This document shows, in pieces, positions 23,993 to 36,703 of a stretch of DNA of 64,000 bases. The translations under genes and the position numbers were made by a program. Numbering within the stretch: position 1 is the first letter of the stretch; every line of letters starts with the position of its first letter. The notes below the pieces were generated by a model. It did not search any database, was not told the origin of the DNA, and saw only the letters and a list, made by a program, of their open reading frames with translations. The stretch lies in assembly GCA_001466705.2 (NCBI GenBank), contig LATX02000189.1, positions 124,001 through 188,000 on the forward strand. Direction: 5' to 3'. Source of the DNA: Moniliophthora roreri (taxonomy: Eukaryota > Basidiomycota > Agaricomycetes > Agaricales > Marasmiaceae).

Positions 23993-26900
23993 ATGTCTTC
24001 CTCGGCAGCAAGATCACGTTCGGAGGCGGAAGAAGTCGCGTTCATGAAGGAATTGCTTTCAGAGATGGACGACTCCTTTTGGAATGCAGTACCCAGTCCA
24101 GATCCCTCACCTGTGAAAAGCAAGAAGAAAATGGCAAGGTCCGTGCCTAGGACACCTGTAAAGCCTCACAAGCATGTTCCGGTCAAACTAGCTCCACCAT
24201 CATCCTCCAGAGTCAAGGTCTTCTCCGCCACAAGCGACGAGATTGATGCAGACGCATTAATGCAGGGCGTGGAGGATTGGGACTGGGACATGAACTTTGA
24301 GATTTCACCGAAGAAGAAATCGCCAGGGAAACCCGCAGTACGTCGAGGTATTTCAATGAAGAATGCGTCTCATATCCTCTTCAAGGCATCGAAGTTGACA
24401 GCCCAAGCACGCGAAACGTGTACCCGCTGCACAGTGGATACGGTCTCAGAAGTGAAATTCCAGAGTAAACTATCCAAGGTACGCTTGCATACAGTCACTA
24501 TATTCCAGATACTGACCGTGCACGCCAGCAACTCCTTGTCAGAGTCGATAATACCGGTGAACATCGCTCTGTGATCCTGCAGGATGATTGGGTAACAACT
24601 GACGTTCGTTCGGGTATGTTCTCTCGTCTGTTACAGCCACCATGTCTTACGGAACTTCATAGGCGATACTGTCAATATATTGGGGGACTTTACCCCTCAA
24701 TCGCCCTCGAGCTCATCCGTAACATTATCTATCACTATTTCCACTAAATCTAATACCATCATTCTTCACCCGGATATCCTCCTTACCGCCACCGCTCTTT
24801 CTACTGCTGCCCATTGTCGTCGAAAGGCCCTCCTTTCAGGTCTCGTTCGTTCGTCTACCGACGTGTCCCCTGCCTTGGTTTGGGGACATATGCTTCACAC
24901 CGTATTCCAGACATGTCTTAGCTCGAAGCGGTGGGATGATGTTTGGTTGGATGAACAGATTGACGGGGCTGTAAGGGCCAATCTGATGGACCTTGTCCGG
25001 ATTAACATGGACGTAGAACAAGCTAAAAGGGAAGTTAAAGCCCGAGCTAAAGGTATTCAAACCTTTTTCGATCGATATCTATCTATTGAACCTAAGGTAT
25101 GTGGCAGTGGTCTGCGTGTCGTGTCTTCCCTGAAAGATGTTATTCAGTCCGAAGCTGTCCTTTCCAACACTCGAGCAGGGCGCAACCAGTCAGCCCTTCT
25201 GGCTATATCCGAAGTCTTGGACATTGAAGAAGATATATGGTCACCTACGTATGGTTTGAAGGGGAAGTTGGATGCCACCGTTGAAACAACAATTTCCGAA
25301 AGCAACTTTCTGTCGCCGAAACCTACTCTTGTTCATGGTCCCAAGCCCTTTGAGATTAAAACCGGACGGTCCAATGGGCTCATGGAACATCGTGCGCAGA
25401 CCATGCTGTACACTTTACTGGCACAAGAACGTTATGGGATCGACGTCACATCCGGGCTCCTATACTACACCCAGAGCGAAGAAGTCGTTCAAGTACCCAC
25501 AAGCAGGAACGAACTACGCGGTTTGATCATTGCGCGGAACGAGATAGCAGCCTATATGAAGCGAAGACACGTCGATGCGGACATTAAACCATCAGGGAGT
25601 GGTTCTATCACCGCCATTTCCCAAGAACCTTTCTTACCTCCCACAATTGATGATGAGCGAACCTGCAAGCGATGCTATTCCTTGGACACCTGCATGTTGT
25701 ACAGGAAGGTGCGGAAAACCCAATCTCACTGACTTTGTCGACTAATTTTATCATCAGGCCGTCGAAGATGTAGTAGATAACAACTCTCCGATCGCCGACG
25801 TATATTCACTAAAAACCTCCCACTTGACGCCTTCCCAAGCAGCGTTCTTCAAAGACTGGGAACACCTACTATCTCTAGAGGAACAAGACATCAGTCGTTT
25901 CCGGAAGGAGCTATGGACTATGGGTGCAGCCGAACGAGAGGCCAAGGGCCGCTGTTTCAGCTCCATGGTGCTGGACCCTTCCCTTGCCCCTAGAGTAACC
26001 GGCGTTGGAGCAAGAGATGGCAAGATTCATTCCTTTACATACCGCTTCGTACGTGCACCTAGTGCCGCCCCAACTTCTCTCCTGAACGGCTTCCTCGATG
26101 TCAATGATGCCGTTACGGTGTCCGTGGAACCCCACTTAATTGCTTTGGCCCGTGGTTTCATAGTATCACTCAATGCGACTGAAGTCACGATCGGGGCCGA
26201 CCACGATCTTTCTCTTCCACACATTCGTGCTCGACTGGCTGCATTCACTCCATCCAGTCCGCCGAACATCGTGTTCAGGATTGACAGAGACGAGCTGCAT
26301 GGCGGTATGGGGCGTGTCCGAAATAACCTCGCTCAGATGTTCTACGCTGATGGTGACATCAGGCGGTTGGAACTGGTCGTCGACTTGCGTAAACCGGTTT
26401 TCGAGGATGTGTCCTCACTGGTTCTACCTCCGTCGGTATTCAGGCACTCTGAGCATCTTAATCCCAATCAACAGGAGGCAATGAAGCAGGTGCTGAGGGC
26501 TCGAGACTATGCCCTCATACTTGGAATGCCTGGAACAGGGAAAACGACTGTAATCGCCGCCATGATCAAGACCTTGGTTGAGATGGGGAAAACCGTCCTG
26601 TTGACATCGTACACTCACTCAGCTGTGGATACGATTTTGATGAAGCTGAAGGATGAGTCTGAGTTTGGCATTCTTCGGCTGGGTAATGTCGATAAGGTAA
26701 ACATTTGCCTTTGGTACTAAATTTATGGAGACGAGTTGACGAAATTTGTATTCAGGTTCATCCGGATGTTCGCAAATTCACACTTTCAGCTCGTCGGCAA
26801 GCCACAACTGTTGAACAACTGGAACATCAGTTGACGACACCCTCAGTAGTTGCCACTACTGCTTTGTCCATCGATCAGTAAGAAGACATCGTCATCAGTA

Positions 26901-28168
26901 TCATTCATCAGAAATCTGACCTGATATTTAGCGCTCTCTTTTCACGAAGGCAGTTCGATTACTGTATTGTTGACGAGGCATCGCAAATCACGCTTCCGAC
27001 ATGTCTGGGACCTCTCCGGTTTGCGGACAAGTTTGTCCTCGTCGGTGACCACTTTCAGCTACCACCACTGGTGGGTTCTTAATTGTAGATGCTTGCGAAG
27101 CACTGCTAACGAGAAGCTAGGTGCGCAATCCCAGAGCTCGTAAGGGTGGACTGGATGTTTCATTATTCCGCCGTCTATCCGACTTTCATCCTCACGCTAT
27201 TGTGGATCTCGCATACCAGTATCGCATGAACTCCGATATCATGGATCTCTCCAACAAACTCATCTACTCGGACCGTCTTCGCTGTGGTTCCGAAGAGATA
27301 GCGAATCGTGGTCTGGTACTACCTGACCGTTCCTTCCTCATCGGTCTACATCAGGAGACTGGCGCTTGTTGTGCTCCAGATTGCTGGATTGAACGACTTA
27401 TGTCAGAGAGGTTAGTTTCGTTTGGGTGAATATGGAGGCTAAACACTCATATACTTCTTCCTGCAGTTGCAAAGCGGTATTTGTGGACACTGATCTCGTC
27501 CCCTGTTTTGAATCGAAAGTTGGAGATCTCGTTCAGAACGAGGGAGAGGCAAGAATCGTCCATCAAATTGCTGAAACTCTAGTCAAAAGCGGAATTCAAC
27601 CGGATCAAATGGGCATCATCTCCGTCTATCGTCAACAAATTAAACTCCTCGCGGAGAAACTCAGGGTTCACGACGGCATAGAATTCATGACTGCAGACAA
27701 AAGTCAAGGAAGAGATAAGGATTGTATCATCATTTCCCTGGTTCGCTCGAATAACAACGGATTTGTAAGCATCACCCAATCTACAACTCCAGCATACAGA
27801 CTGAAATTTGTATTTGCTCCCAGATCGGCGAATTGGTCAAAGATTGGCGTAGAATGAACGTATCTTTTACTAGAGCCCGCTCGAAGCTGATTATAATTGG
27901 GTCAAGAAAGACGCTCGCTGGCGCTGAATTACTCAATGAGTTTTTCAAGTTGATGGAAGACAAAGGGTGGATTTTGCAGCTGCCTCCTAGAGCGGATGTT
28001 GTTCACAGTGGCTCGTTCCCCTCAGGCAATAAGCGCAGTGCAGAAGGCATTACTGAGAAGGAAAATCCATTGGAAGAACAACCACAGAAGAGACTCAGAC
28101 GAGTTGAAGAAGACGTGCTCACTCGAAGTAGACCGATATTGAAGGACTTAGTTAATGATGCGAAGTAA
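23993..28168 (+). CDS. DNA2: DNA replication helicase/nuclease Dna2
   Basis: Dual nuclease-helicase of about 1,250 residues that trims Okazaki flaps and resects DNA breaks in the nucleus and mitochondria. The N-terminal ~110 residues are disordered. Next come the OB-like DNA2 region and a RecB-type nuclease core with [21 protein letters not shown]. The Fe-S cysteines are spread as in the family: one in [13 protein letters not shown] and three in [10 protein letters not shown]. The SF1B helicase half shows Walker [67 protein letters not shown] and [19 protein letters not shown] basic tail (KRLRR) may be a nuclear signal. Eight or so introns splice in frame; no lesion was found. The ATG at 23993 is the first in the frame. 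Confidence 0.93.
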
Positions 28169-28261
28169 TTTTATTTGAACGGATACACCCCATGTATACT
28201 ACCATTTGTATCGCATAGTCTTTACATTGAGACAGCATGGCCCTGAGGATCATCACTAACG

Positions 28262-30812
28262 TCAGTCAAGGACCTCTCCATGATGATTTTCGTCATTTTC
28301 CACTTCATAGTCCACTTGTATTGTCGCTCTAGGACCTTCAAACCAATACATTCCACCTCCATAGGGAAAGAAATAATAAAAGGTTGCGAGAAAGAGTACG
28401 CCAGCTGGTTAAGGAAACATTAAAGCAGGTCCAACTATAAGGGGGAGAGACTGACCATGCACAACCACAGTATAGTTCATCTCCGAAACGCCGGGATCAG
28501 GATCTGCAGGGAACATGACGATAATTGACATGAAGGTCATCCATAAGACAGCAGTAATCGCAATCGGGAGGCTCTGAGAACATAAATATCAGCGTAGACT
28601 TGGAGTTACTGCATCTGAAAGACTCACCCAAGCACCAAAGGACACGGGGCCTGCTTTAAAATCCCTACCTCCGAGCCATCTAGCAACGATAGGAATCCCG
28701 TATGCTGCGTACTAAGACACAGTTCACTGGCCAGGTCGAGAGACACAAACATCGACTCACTTGGCCAGTTATTACAAGGGAGAACACAGCATTTATTGCA
28801 TTAGGTCCGGCAAATGCTAAAGCTCCCAACAATATAGACAGCACAGCGCTCAACCAGACGGCGTGAGTGGGAGCGTGTGTCCTGGGATCGACATAGTAAG
28901 TCCATTTTGAAAACGGGAGCGCGCCGTCGCGGCAAAACGCGAAAACCTGCAATAACACGTCAGTATTGAGAAGCATTCCAATATGACGATTATAGCAAAA
29001 ACGACCTGGCGCGAACACGCGGTGAGCTGGCAATTGTCAGCATCACTGTCAGCACTTTTAATACGAGAGGGAGAAACAACGGCGTACTTGACTGATGCCA
29101 ATGGCGAACCTAGATGAAATTTCTACTGCGTTCAAAGTCCTATGGACCCCAGAAAACAACTAGCTCACTGCACCACAACGACTACAGACCAAACCGCCAG
29201 CGACCCCCTCATGCCTAAAGATCTCAATAGAATCTAGCGTTAAACGTGAGGCCAAGGACATGCAGTGAAGGTAGGATACGCACTGTAGCCATTGGTTGTC
29301 CAACGGGACTGTCTATTATTCCTTCTGTGTCACTTCCCATCGAAAAAGCGAGTGCAATGTTAATCGCTTTCGAAAACTCGTCAATATGCAACGTCAAGTA
29401 GAATAATAATAGTCTCTCACCCCATCCTAGTACCAGAGTTGATCCAGTAGATAATATGATCGTCCATGGTATGGCGATGACTGCATTTCTAGCTTCTTCA
29501 CTCATGTGTATGGGCGCGTCAAAGCATCCTATGACGAGGTTTGTAAATAAGTAAGCACATTGATGCACTATTGAAAGGATCACCTGCGGTCCACGCCGGC
29601 GTCAACAAACTAAGAATGAATGCGAATCCGTTGGACCATCCTGATACTATCAAATGTGAGCATGGTGTTGGTTACGAAAAGCAAGTTGTTACAGTTGCTG
29701 AATTGTCCAAAGGCAATACTTGCGGAGTTCCGGAGCTCTTTCGGGGTAGCCGCTGGAAGGGCTATAATTATAATGCAGCATAGCCTAGACGTCATGGTGA
29801 GCTGAGAAAAATTGCAGCCGTAGGACGGCAACTCACACGACGTTGAGGGTGATGAACAGGGTCTGAAGTCGTGCAATCACCTTTGGACTGAAAGTATTTA
29901 TAATTCCATGAACGACAATCAGAGCGCAGTAAACGCCGCTAGTGGATCGTCTGTAAGTGACACGCTTGAGTTCACAGTGGAGTGTCAAACACACAAGGTT
30001 TGAGCGTTCGTTGTTTCAAATCCGGTACCAATGCTAGCAGCAGCCATGACTTGCACCGCGCACCTATTGAACGACTATCTTCAATCTCGTATAAAGCGCT
30101 TGAAAATGAAAGTACTCACCCCCATTCGATACTAGCCACGCTAGCTATATTGCTGATTGTGTTAGCATCTGGAAAATTGCGGATATCAGGTCACAATGAG
30201 AGGACAGTGTTGTCAGGTAGTTGACTCACAGCCAACGATCCAGGACAAGAAACATCTGTACTTTTCAGACGAGAATCTGAATGTCCAATAATAGAGGCCC
30301 CCGGAAGTTGGCGCTGCGGATGCAAGCTCTGCTAACGCGAGTGCAACGGTAGCAAGAAATACAGATGCTACCGTCCAACCCCAGACCATCGCCACGGGAC
30401 CTGGCATAACCTGGTGGTCATGGCGTTATTCATCCTCAGAGAATCAAGACATGCCTCCATATGGAATCGAGAAGATCAATACCGACCTATTATTACGCAA
30501 AATCATGTTAGAGATTCCCGACGTAAAATACCAATATCACTCACGAAAATGATGATACCAATCCAACGATGGAGAATGCCAATCCAAATATCTGAAGCGG
30601 AGAAAAATCCCGGCGCAACTCTACTCGTATGCATCCATTCCAATGCATTGCAGGCGAATCGCAACGACCTGACACTCACCTTGCTTGTATCCCAAAGCAG
30701 CTAATAGTGCTGCATCCAGATCGACCTCCTTGGAACTTTCAGCTGTTGGTTCCAATTCCTTACCCTTCATGGCAGACATTGGGGAAGAGATAAGACTGTG
30801 TGAATGAAACAT
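28262..30812 (-). CDS. Amino-acid/GABA-type permease (APC superfamily)
   Basis: Minus-strand gene for a 12-helix plasma-membrane transporter of the fungal GABA/amino-acid permease group. Motifs in order: N-terminal LAALGYKQ, LRRDFSPLQIFGLAFSI, a spliced SIPYGGPVAMVWGW, ELASAAPTSGGLYYWTF, DAPIHMSEEARNAVIAIPW, VNIALAF-type helix, QPMAT, RGSLAVWSVVVVVQ, FCRDGALPFSKW, GPNAINAVFSLVITGQ, and an acidic tail ending HHGEVLD (stop TGA 28262-28264). The intron at 30401-30454 starts GCATGT; only this GC-AG splice joins the conserved GG-PVAMVW run. The start may be 30812 or the Met at 30779. It lies 183 bp downstream of the glutamine-synthetase-like gene, same strand. The substrate is not certain: GABA, other amino acids or amines. 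Confidence 0.87.
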
Positions 30813-30995
30813 TGCATAGAACGTAAGGAACTCGTGGTAATTTCTTCCCGCAGTAGCGTGGACGGCTCCATGTGCCCTGCGAGAGCAGACATGTGAGCTA
30901 TTCTTCGCAGTCAGGGCGGACAGGTCCAGGCCGACAGAGCATTACAATTGCATTCTTATACGAGAGATGAACTAATCGCTGCGACAACGCATTTA

Positions 30996-32627
30996 TCAGT
31001 AGTATTCGACCAGCCGCTTCACCTCTGCGCGCTCCTCCTTATCCTGGGCAAGGCTCTCCGCTAAAGTCTGCGGGAGAAGAGGTAATCAGAATCTCGTCCT
31101 AAACGAAAATTGATTGGCCAACCTTATTTGCTGATAAGAATTTCTTGACGAAGTTCTGCCCAAAGATGTCCTGCATCACCGGATCCTTGGCAAAACTATC
31201 TCTGGACTCTTCCCATGTCAGTGACATCCTCCGTGTGACGCCCAAATCCTCTCTCTCCTTCTCACTAAGCATTGCGGCAGGTGTAACACCACAATCTTTG
31301 ACTCTGAGTGGAGCCTGACTCTCGACAGCTCGACTTCCTGCTCCGGTGATTGCTGCCAGAGCAAGATGAGGATGACACGTCCCATCGATGAACCTCATCT
31401 CGAATCTCCGCGAGTGAGGGGAAGCAGCATTCGTCAATCTAACCGGTGCCTCGCGACTTTCGGTCCCCCAGGAAATATATGTTCCACCACTCCACACGCC
31501 ATCAAGGACACGCTTATACGATGCGGGAATAGGAAGGGAGATTGCAGTGATCGCAGGAATGTGGTCTAGAACTCCGGAAAGGAAAGACGATTCCATTGTT
31601 GCCATGGCGTTGTGAGGCTTGGGAGGTGCATTGTCATTTGTGGAATGGATGGATATGTGAGCATGAGCTGAACTCCCACTGCTATTACTGTAGAGCCGTG
31701 GAGCGAACGTAGCGTGAAGACCGTGCTTGGCTGCAATATGTCGGATAGTTTCTCGCGTATAAACCAGGGTATCGGCAGCTTGGAGAGGAGGGAGAGGGCT
31801 TGCGACAATTTCGTACTGTCCTGGGGCGGCCTAAAGATAATGACAAGATTAGGAAGAAGAAATGTAAAAGAGCAAACCGAGGGCGCACTTCTGCATGATA
31901 CATGTCTATCTCCACTCCCGAGTTCTGAAGAGAATCTACGATCTCGCGCATAACACGTGCTTCGACGGATCCAGTACGCAGAGCTTCGCCAGCCGTCCAG
32001 CTGTGAATGTTGACAGGAACGATGGGGTCTGTGGATTTGAGAAGAATGAATTCCGTTTCGAATCCGACCAGAAACTCGATCTTTGCCCGGTTTTTCGCAT
32101 CGCTGATTGAAAACGCGTTAAACTCTGTGTAATGGATGATCGCCAGGAACTCACTCGACGACACGTTTTAAAGCCATTCGAGGACAGATTTCAGAGGCAA
32201 GAACTCCCTTAACCGGAGTCTTCTCCTGAAACCAACCCATGACACAGGCATGATATTTTTCATAAGGACAGACGATGAGTGTCGAAAGGTCCACGGCGTA
32301 GAAGTTTTCGCCGACGGCACCAAATCCTTCGGCAAGATTCAGGTAGATTAACCCAGCCCATGCCGCAACCATCGTGATACCAGGACGAGACGTCCCAAGC
32401 ATCTTGAGAAAAGATGATATTGGAATTACCCGTTCGCGAAGTGTATTGACAAGGTCTAGCCATTGTAGGCGAATATAAGCTGAAGATAAATTAGTACAGC
32501 TGAAAGCATTCTTGAAGATTGGGTACACACTAATTCCCCTGGCCCTTAATTCCTCAGGTAAAATCCTTTCGCGTGGTTGTAGGGAGGATGGCGAGTATAG
32601 GATTCCATGGCTATAGTCACTGGACAT
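30996..32627 (-). CDS. Glutamine-synthetase-fold enzyme, FluG C-terminal type
   Basis: Stand-alone glutamine-synthetase-like protein of about 470 residues, related to the C-terminal half of Aspergillus FluG but without its amidohydrolase half. Family pieces are TYIRLQWLDLVNTLRERVIP, FLVGFETEFIL, DMYHAEAAPGQYEI-like after splicing, SSAHAHISIHSTND, LDGVWSGGTYISWGTESREAPVR, and RRFEMRFIDGTCHPHLALAAI. The GS fold ligates an amine to the gamma-carboxyl of glutamate using ATP. Members of this branch are often not true glutamine synthetases, and gamma-glutamyl-amine or -polyamine synthesis is known for bacterial relatives. The ATG at 32627 opens MSSDYSHG. The last small exon ends LVEYY with TGA at 30996-30998. 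It sits directly upstream of an amino-acid permease gene. Confidence 0.83.
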
Positions 32628-33896
32628 CTTGTTTAAGGAGGAAAAGGCAACTGATTCCTTTTGACATTGGCCTGAAAAAGGAAGTCGTCAGAGTGACATG
32701 TAGATAAAGATCAATCACTGCAGTGCTCTCACCTTGATGCGTCAGAATCTTGTGGTGATCATTTCGAGGTCGACCGCCAGCAAGTCTTGTAGAGAGGTTG
32801 AAGCGGCAACTCGTAGCTCCTGCGATGACGAGCCTCAAGGCCAGAGCAGGTTCGGTCCGCTCTTTCCGACCTCTGGTAGTTGGAAAGTGGATTGGTGTGC
32901 GATGCTCCACAACACTCCCAGGATAGCCATCGTAATGAGAGAACAATTCTAGCTCTCTTACGGATTCTGAGAGCAGACGCCTTCAAACAGCTGGACCGGG
33001 CCATTTCGTGAAGCGCGAGCGATCTGTGCCTCACAGACTCTCACTGTCTGATGGCTACCTCAATTGCACTCTCTCTTTCAAGAACCGTGGGCCGAAAGTG
33101 CCATCATCAAAGACGTTCTTGGTATACGAATCGGAATATTCGACAGCTGGGTGCCCGGAACCAAAACCTAACTGAAGGTGCGTCAGTTTTCACGGTACGG
33201 CGCTCTAGACCTAATGCCATTATGTGTTAGTGTGTGCATGCAGTCAAACAGCTGTCAATCTTCGCACCTGAAAATGTCGCTTGCCACGGGACGCAGCAAG
33301 TGAACCGCAACCTATGTATCATGTCATACACTTGCTGCGGGCACACACATCTACGCTCCATCGGGGGGTTGACGCAGGTAAGCTTTGTCTGAGTCTTCTT
33401 GAACGTAGGGTGCATTCATGTTGGGGGAGCTTTTCGGGAGACAGTCCTTGAGACAATTCCACATGCACCACAACCTAACCTCGACCTTGGTCTGACGATA
33501 TGGCAGAGAAATGTCTATTCAACGGGTATTGGTTTGGCTTGAACATTGGAGACTCTGGTTTTGGTTTTCGGCTCCGCATAGAGCCCTAGCAGCCGGCGAA
33601 AACTATGAGGGAGAAATAGGGCTTACTTTCTCTCGCGAAGCGATCACTGAAAGGGGTTTTACGGCTTGCTTTTCGATCAGTATCAACAATCCACTTCCCG
33701 GTTCGTTGTTCTTTCCTACTGCGGGATGTCTATCTATTGATGGAGCATTCATCTCTACAGCTTGAAACGACGGTATCTACGCCCACATGATATCATTCGT
33801 CTATGGTAAGAAATTTGTGATTGGGTGATCAAGATGGTGTTCAGCTATATAACTTAAAAAGATCTGTAGCTTGTGCTTATCCCTAAACCACTTCTG
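32628..33896. other. 1.27-kb divergent intergenic region, no supported gene
   Basis: The region separates the GS-like gene (minus) from the secreted peptidase (plus). Short frames at 32734-32952 (plus), 32759-33034 (minus) and 33511-33765 (plus) show no motif and no splice context. Regulatory sequence for both neighbours is the likely content. Confidence 0.4.
33846..33852 (+). promoter_or_regulatory. TATA-like element of the peptidase gene
   Basis: TATATAA lies about 45 bp upstream of the peptidase ATG at 33897, a fitting place for a fungal core promoter with a very short leader. Position and sequence are the only support. Confidence 0.4.
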
Positions 33897-36152
33897 ATGT
33901 TCGTGTTCCTCAGATCTTCTCTACTAGTGACTGCAATCGCCGTTCTCACGGCTGGCGCTCAAACCGACTTTCCATGGAATAGTGTAAGCCTTTCATTTGT
34001 CTGAGTAGCCAATTATATGAAATATATGTTGTCAGCTCGTCCCGACGACCAATTTTACATGGACGGACTGTTACTCGGAATTCCAATGTGCTCGACTCAA
34101 GGTCATTTCCTGACACTTTGGTGAACGAGTGAATTCTCATCAGTAACAAAAAAAAAAAAAAAAAAACAGGTACCCCTTGACTATAATGACCAAGACAACG
34201 GAAAGTATGCAGCTGTAGCTGTGATCAGGTATCCTTCCCCCGTCGTGGATAAAGATTACCGTGGTCCTATATTCCTCAATCCAGGCGGACCAGGGGGCAG
34301 TGCGGTCGATGCTGTTCTTGAGAAAGCCAAGGTTGTTCGAGCAGCCGTAGGGCCTCAGTTCGACGTGATTGGATTCGACCCCAGAGGTTGGTTTCTGACT
34401 TCCAGTGCCTGGTCACGGCTGAAACTTGGTTTAGGCGTTTCTCGGACGACACCTCAGGTTGCTGTATTCAAGACAGATGAAGAAAGATCCGCGTGGCTAC
34501 TCGGCGAATCCTACGATATGAACTCAACTTACGAAACGCTGCCTGAAATGGTGGCAAGGTATCAAGTATTCGGACAGCTGGCTTTAAGCCGTGATAATGA
34601 CACTTTGGCTTTTATTACGACCGGCATCGTAGCTCAAGACATGCTCAGGATTCTGGACACTCTAGATCAGGAGAAGCTACAGTATTTGGGTTTTTCGTAA
34701 GTAACTGCGTCGAAATGGCTCGCGTTGCATTGCACTGATGTTACGTGGAGTTATGGCTCTGTATTGGGTTCCACCTTTGCTACGATGTTTCCGGTATATT
34801 ACTCATTTCTAGGGTTCAACTCTACTGATTCCCAATACAACGTAGGAACGCGTAGGACGAATGGTTATTGACGGTAAGACTCGATGTCTAGGCTCCGATA
34901 CTGCAAATATTCATATCAGCTACCCTCCTTACAAGGCTGTCTGGACATGGACAGTTATTTCCGATGTGAGTTTAATCCTCAATATCTTACACGCTAGCCT
35001 CTGAAGTGCGGTTAAATATACTTAGACGACTTGGCAAACGAAATTCGGGATGCAGACAAAGTCATGCAGGCATTCTTTGATGGGTGTCATGCTGCAGGTC
35101 CTGAAGCATGCCCATTCTACGCGTCCTCGCCAACTGCCATCGCTGCCAAGCTCGACGCTATATACGATTCATTGCGCACTCAACCCCTTCCTGTTTTCTC
35201 AGGCGAGGAATATGGGATTATCACTTATGATGCCCTGCGCAACGTTGTTTTTTCGGCGCTGTATAACCCATTTGATCAGTTTGCACCACTAGCTTTAGGT
35301 TTGGCTGAGCTGGCTAGCGGTAACGGGACACTCATCTATCAAAGCATGTACGTATGCATCATTCTGTAGCCGGGATATGCAACCGATTACCATCCAAAGA
35401 TCCCAGTCATTGATTGCAGACGCATCTGCAGAAGCGACTATCGCTATCTCGTGCTCCGATGCAGATCCTGTTAACCTAGGCACTTCTCAGTTGAGGGAAT
35501 ACATGTCAAGGATCAACTCGACTTTTGCTGGCGTATTTGCTGTACGATTGATGACCCACTGCGTGTACGTTGCATATGTTACTTGTTCTCAGCCGACCGA
35601 CTCGCTAATAACTTCAAACTTCTTTCAGTGGTTGGGAAGTGCATCCTGAATCGCGTTTCAAAGGTAACATTTGTAAATTCTCCGGCATGCATCTTCAGGG
35701 TCTGACCTGTTGGACAGGTCCCGTCGGTGCCAACACAAGCTTCCCCTTACTAGTCATCGGAAACACAGCTGGTACGCGCTCGCGGTTCTACTTACCATTG
35801 TCCTGTACTCATGTTCTTCAAGATCCTGTCACCCCGTTGGCAGCGTAAGTAATCCGCGCCAAATCGAAACGTTTACTGCTAACGTCGTTCATACACAGTG
35901 CGAAAAAAACCAGTCAACTATTCCCCGGAGCAGTGTTGCTGACCCAGGATTCTCCGGGCGTAGGTGTTCATCCATGTTTCCGCATTTCATAGTCCCTTAC
36001 ATTAAACCCAATAGCATACGTCCCAATCGGCAATGTCTAGTTGCACGATAGGTGCCATGGTGGCGTATTTCGTCAATGGAACGTTACCTGAGGAAGGCAC
36101 AGTATGCCCTGTCGAAAGCCAGTTGTTCCCAGTTGCCAATTCCACTTCTTGA
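33897..36152 (+). CDS. Secreted alpha/beta-hydrolase peptidase (TAP-like, family S33 type)
   Basis: Predicted secreted exopeptidase related to tripeptidyl/prolyl aminopeptidases, releasing short peptides or residues from the N-terminus of oligopeptides. The first exon encodes a signal peptide (SSLLVTAIAVLTAGAQ). Family features follow in order: CARLKVPLDY, GPIFLNPGGPGGSAVD (oxyanion loop), FDVIGFDPRG, nucleophile elbow GFSYGSVLG, FFDGCHAAGPEACPFY, then the catalytic Asp in GNTADPVTPL and His in SPGH, each rebuilt by splicing. The C-terminus ends NSTS (TGA 36150-36152). About ten short introns are present. The intron before VPLDY has a 19-base A run immediately before its CAG acceptor. All catalytic residues are present, so the gene looks functional. 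Supplying peptides to transporters such as the OPT gene is a plausible but unproven link. Confidence 0.87.
34148..34166. repeat. 19-base poly-A run at a 3' splice site
   Basis: An uninterrupted run of 19 adenines is followed at once by CAG, the acceptor of the intron before the VPLDY exon of the peptidase gene. The site where a pyrimidine tract would be expected is therefore pure A. Confidence 0.8.
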
Positions 36153-36703
36153 ATTACCTTAGTGTAACTTGGCAGCTCGAATTGAATTGAAGTACCCTTT
36201 ATATGCAAATCATAGAGGTCTCAGACCAAATACTAGCCAACTGGGGCTTTTGTTATGCGAATAGCCTTGAATAGAAAGAGGATATCATTATCAACCCGGA
36301 GGATATTATTGTAACTTCCAACTAGTTATTATTCCGGTCAACTCGGATTTCCGGGCGTGATATCCTGTGCCTTCGTCAGCAAGGGATAGGACATTGAAGG
36401 CAGATTACATGTTAGAGGGGTTCAGATCCTACAGTTTATGAAGAATCACTACCACCTCGTGCTTGGTTCGTGCTCGTATATTCTCCAAAGCATTTCAGGT
36501 GAAGCCAACACTTCTTGGGGTAGCGAAAGCGCATCTCTCAAACATGGCCGACCTGTAGCGGACGGCAAGTTCACTGGTCAGTCATTATTACGCATCAAGT
36601 GTGGTCACTGGGAAGATTCATATGAAGCGTGACGCCTTACATATGTATCGCCGTGACACACTGTACTGCAACTCCATTTCTAACCTCCATTGCTGACAAT
36701 ACT
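36153..36703. other. Intergenic region before YTH1
   Basis: About 550 bp of AT-rich sequence. A frame at 36438-36632 is open but has no motif or context. It probably holds the peptidase 3' end and the YTH1 promoter. Confidence 0.4.

Noticed and set aside
28262..36152. Permease, GS-like enzyme and peptidase as one nitrogen cluster with the OPT gene
   Set aside because: The OPT gene is over 20 kb away and the genes between are unrelated, so only the permease/GS tandem is kept as a lead.
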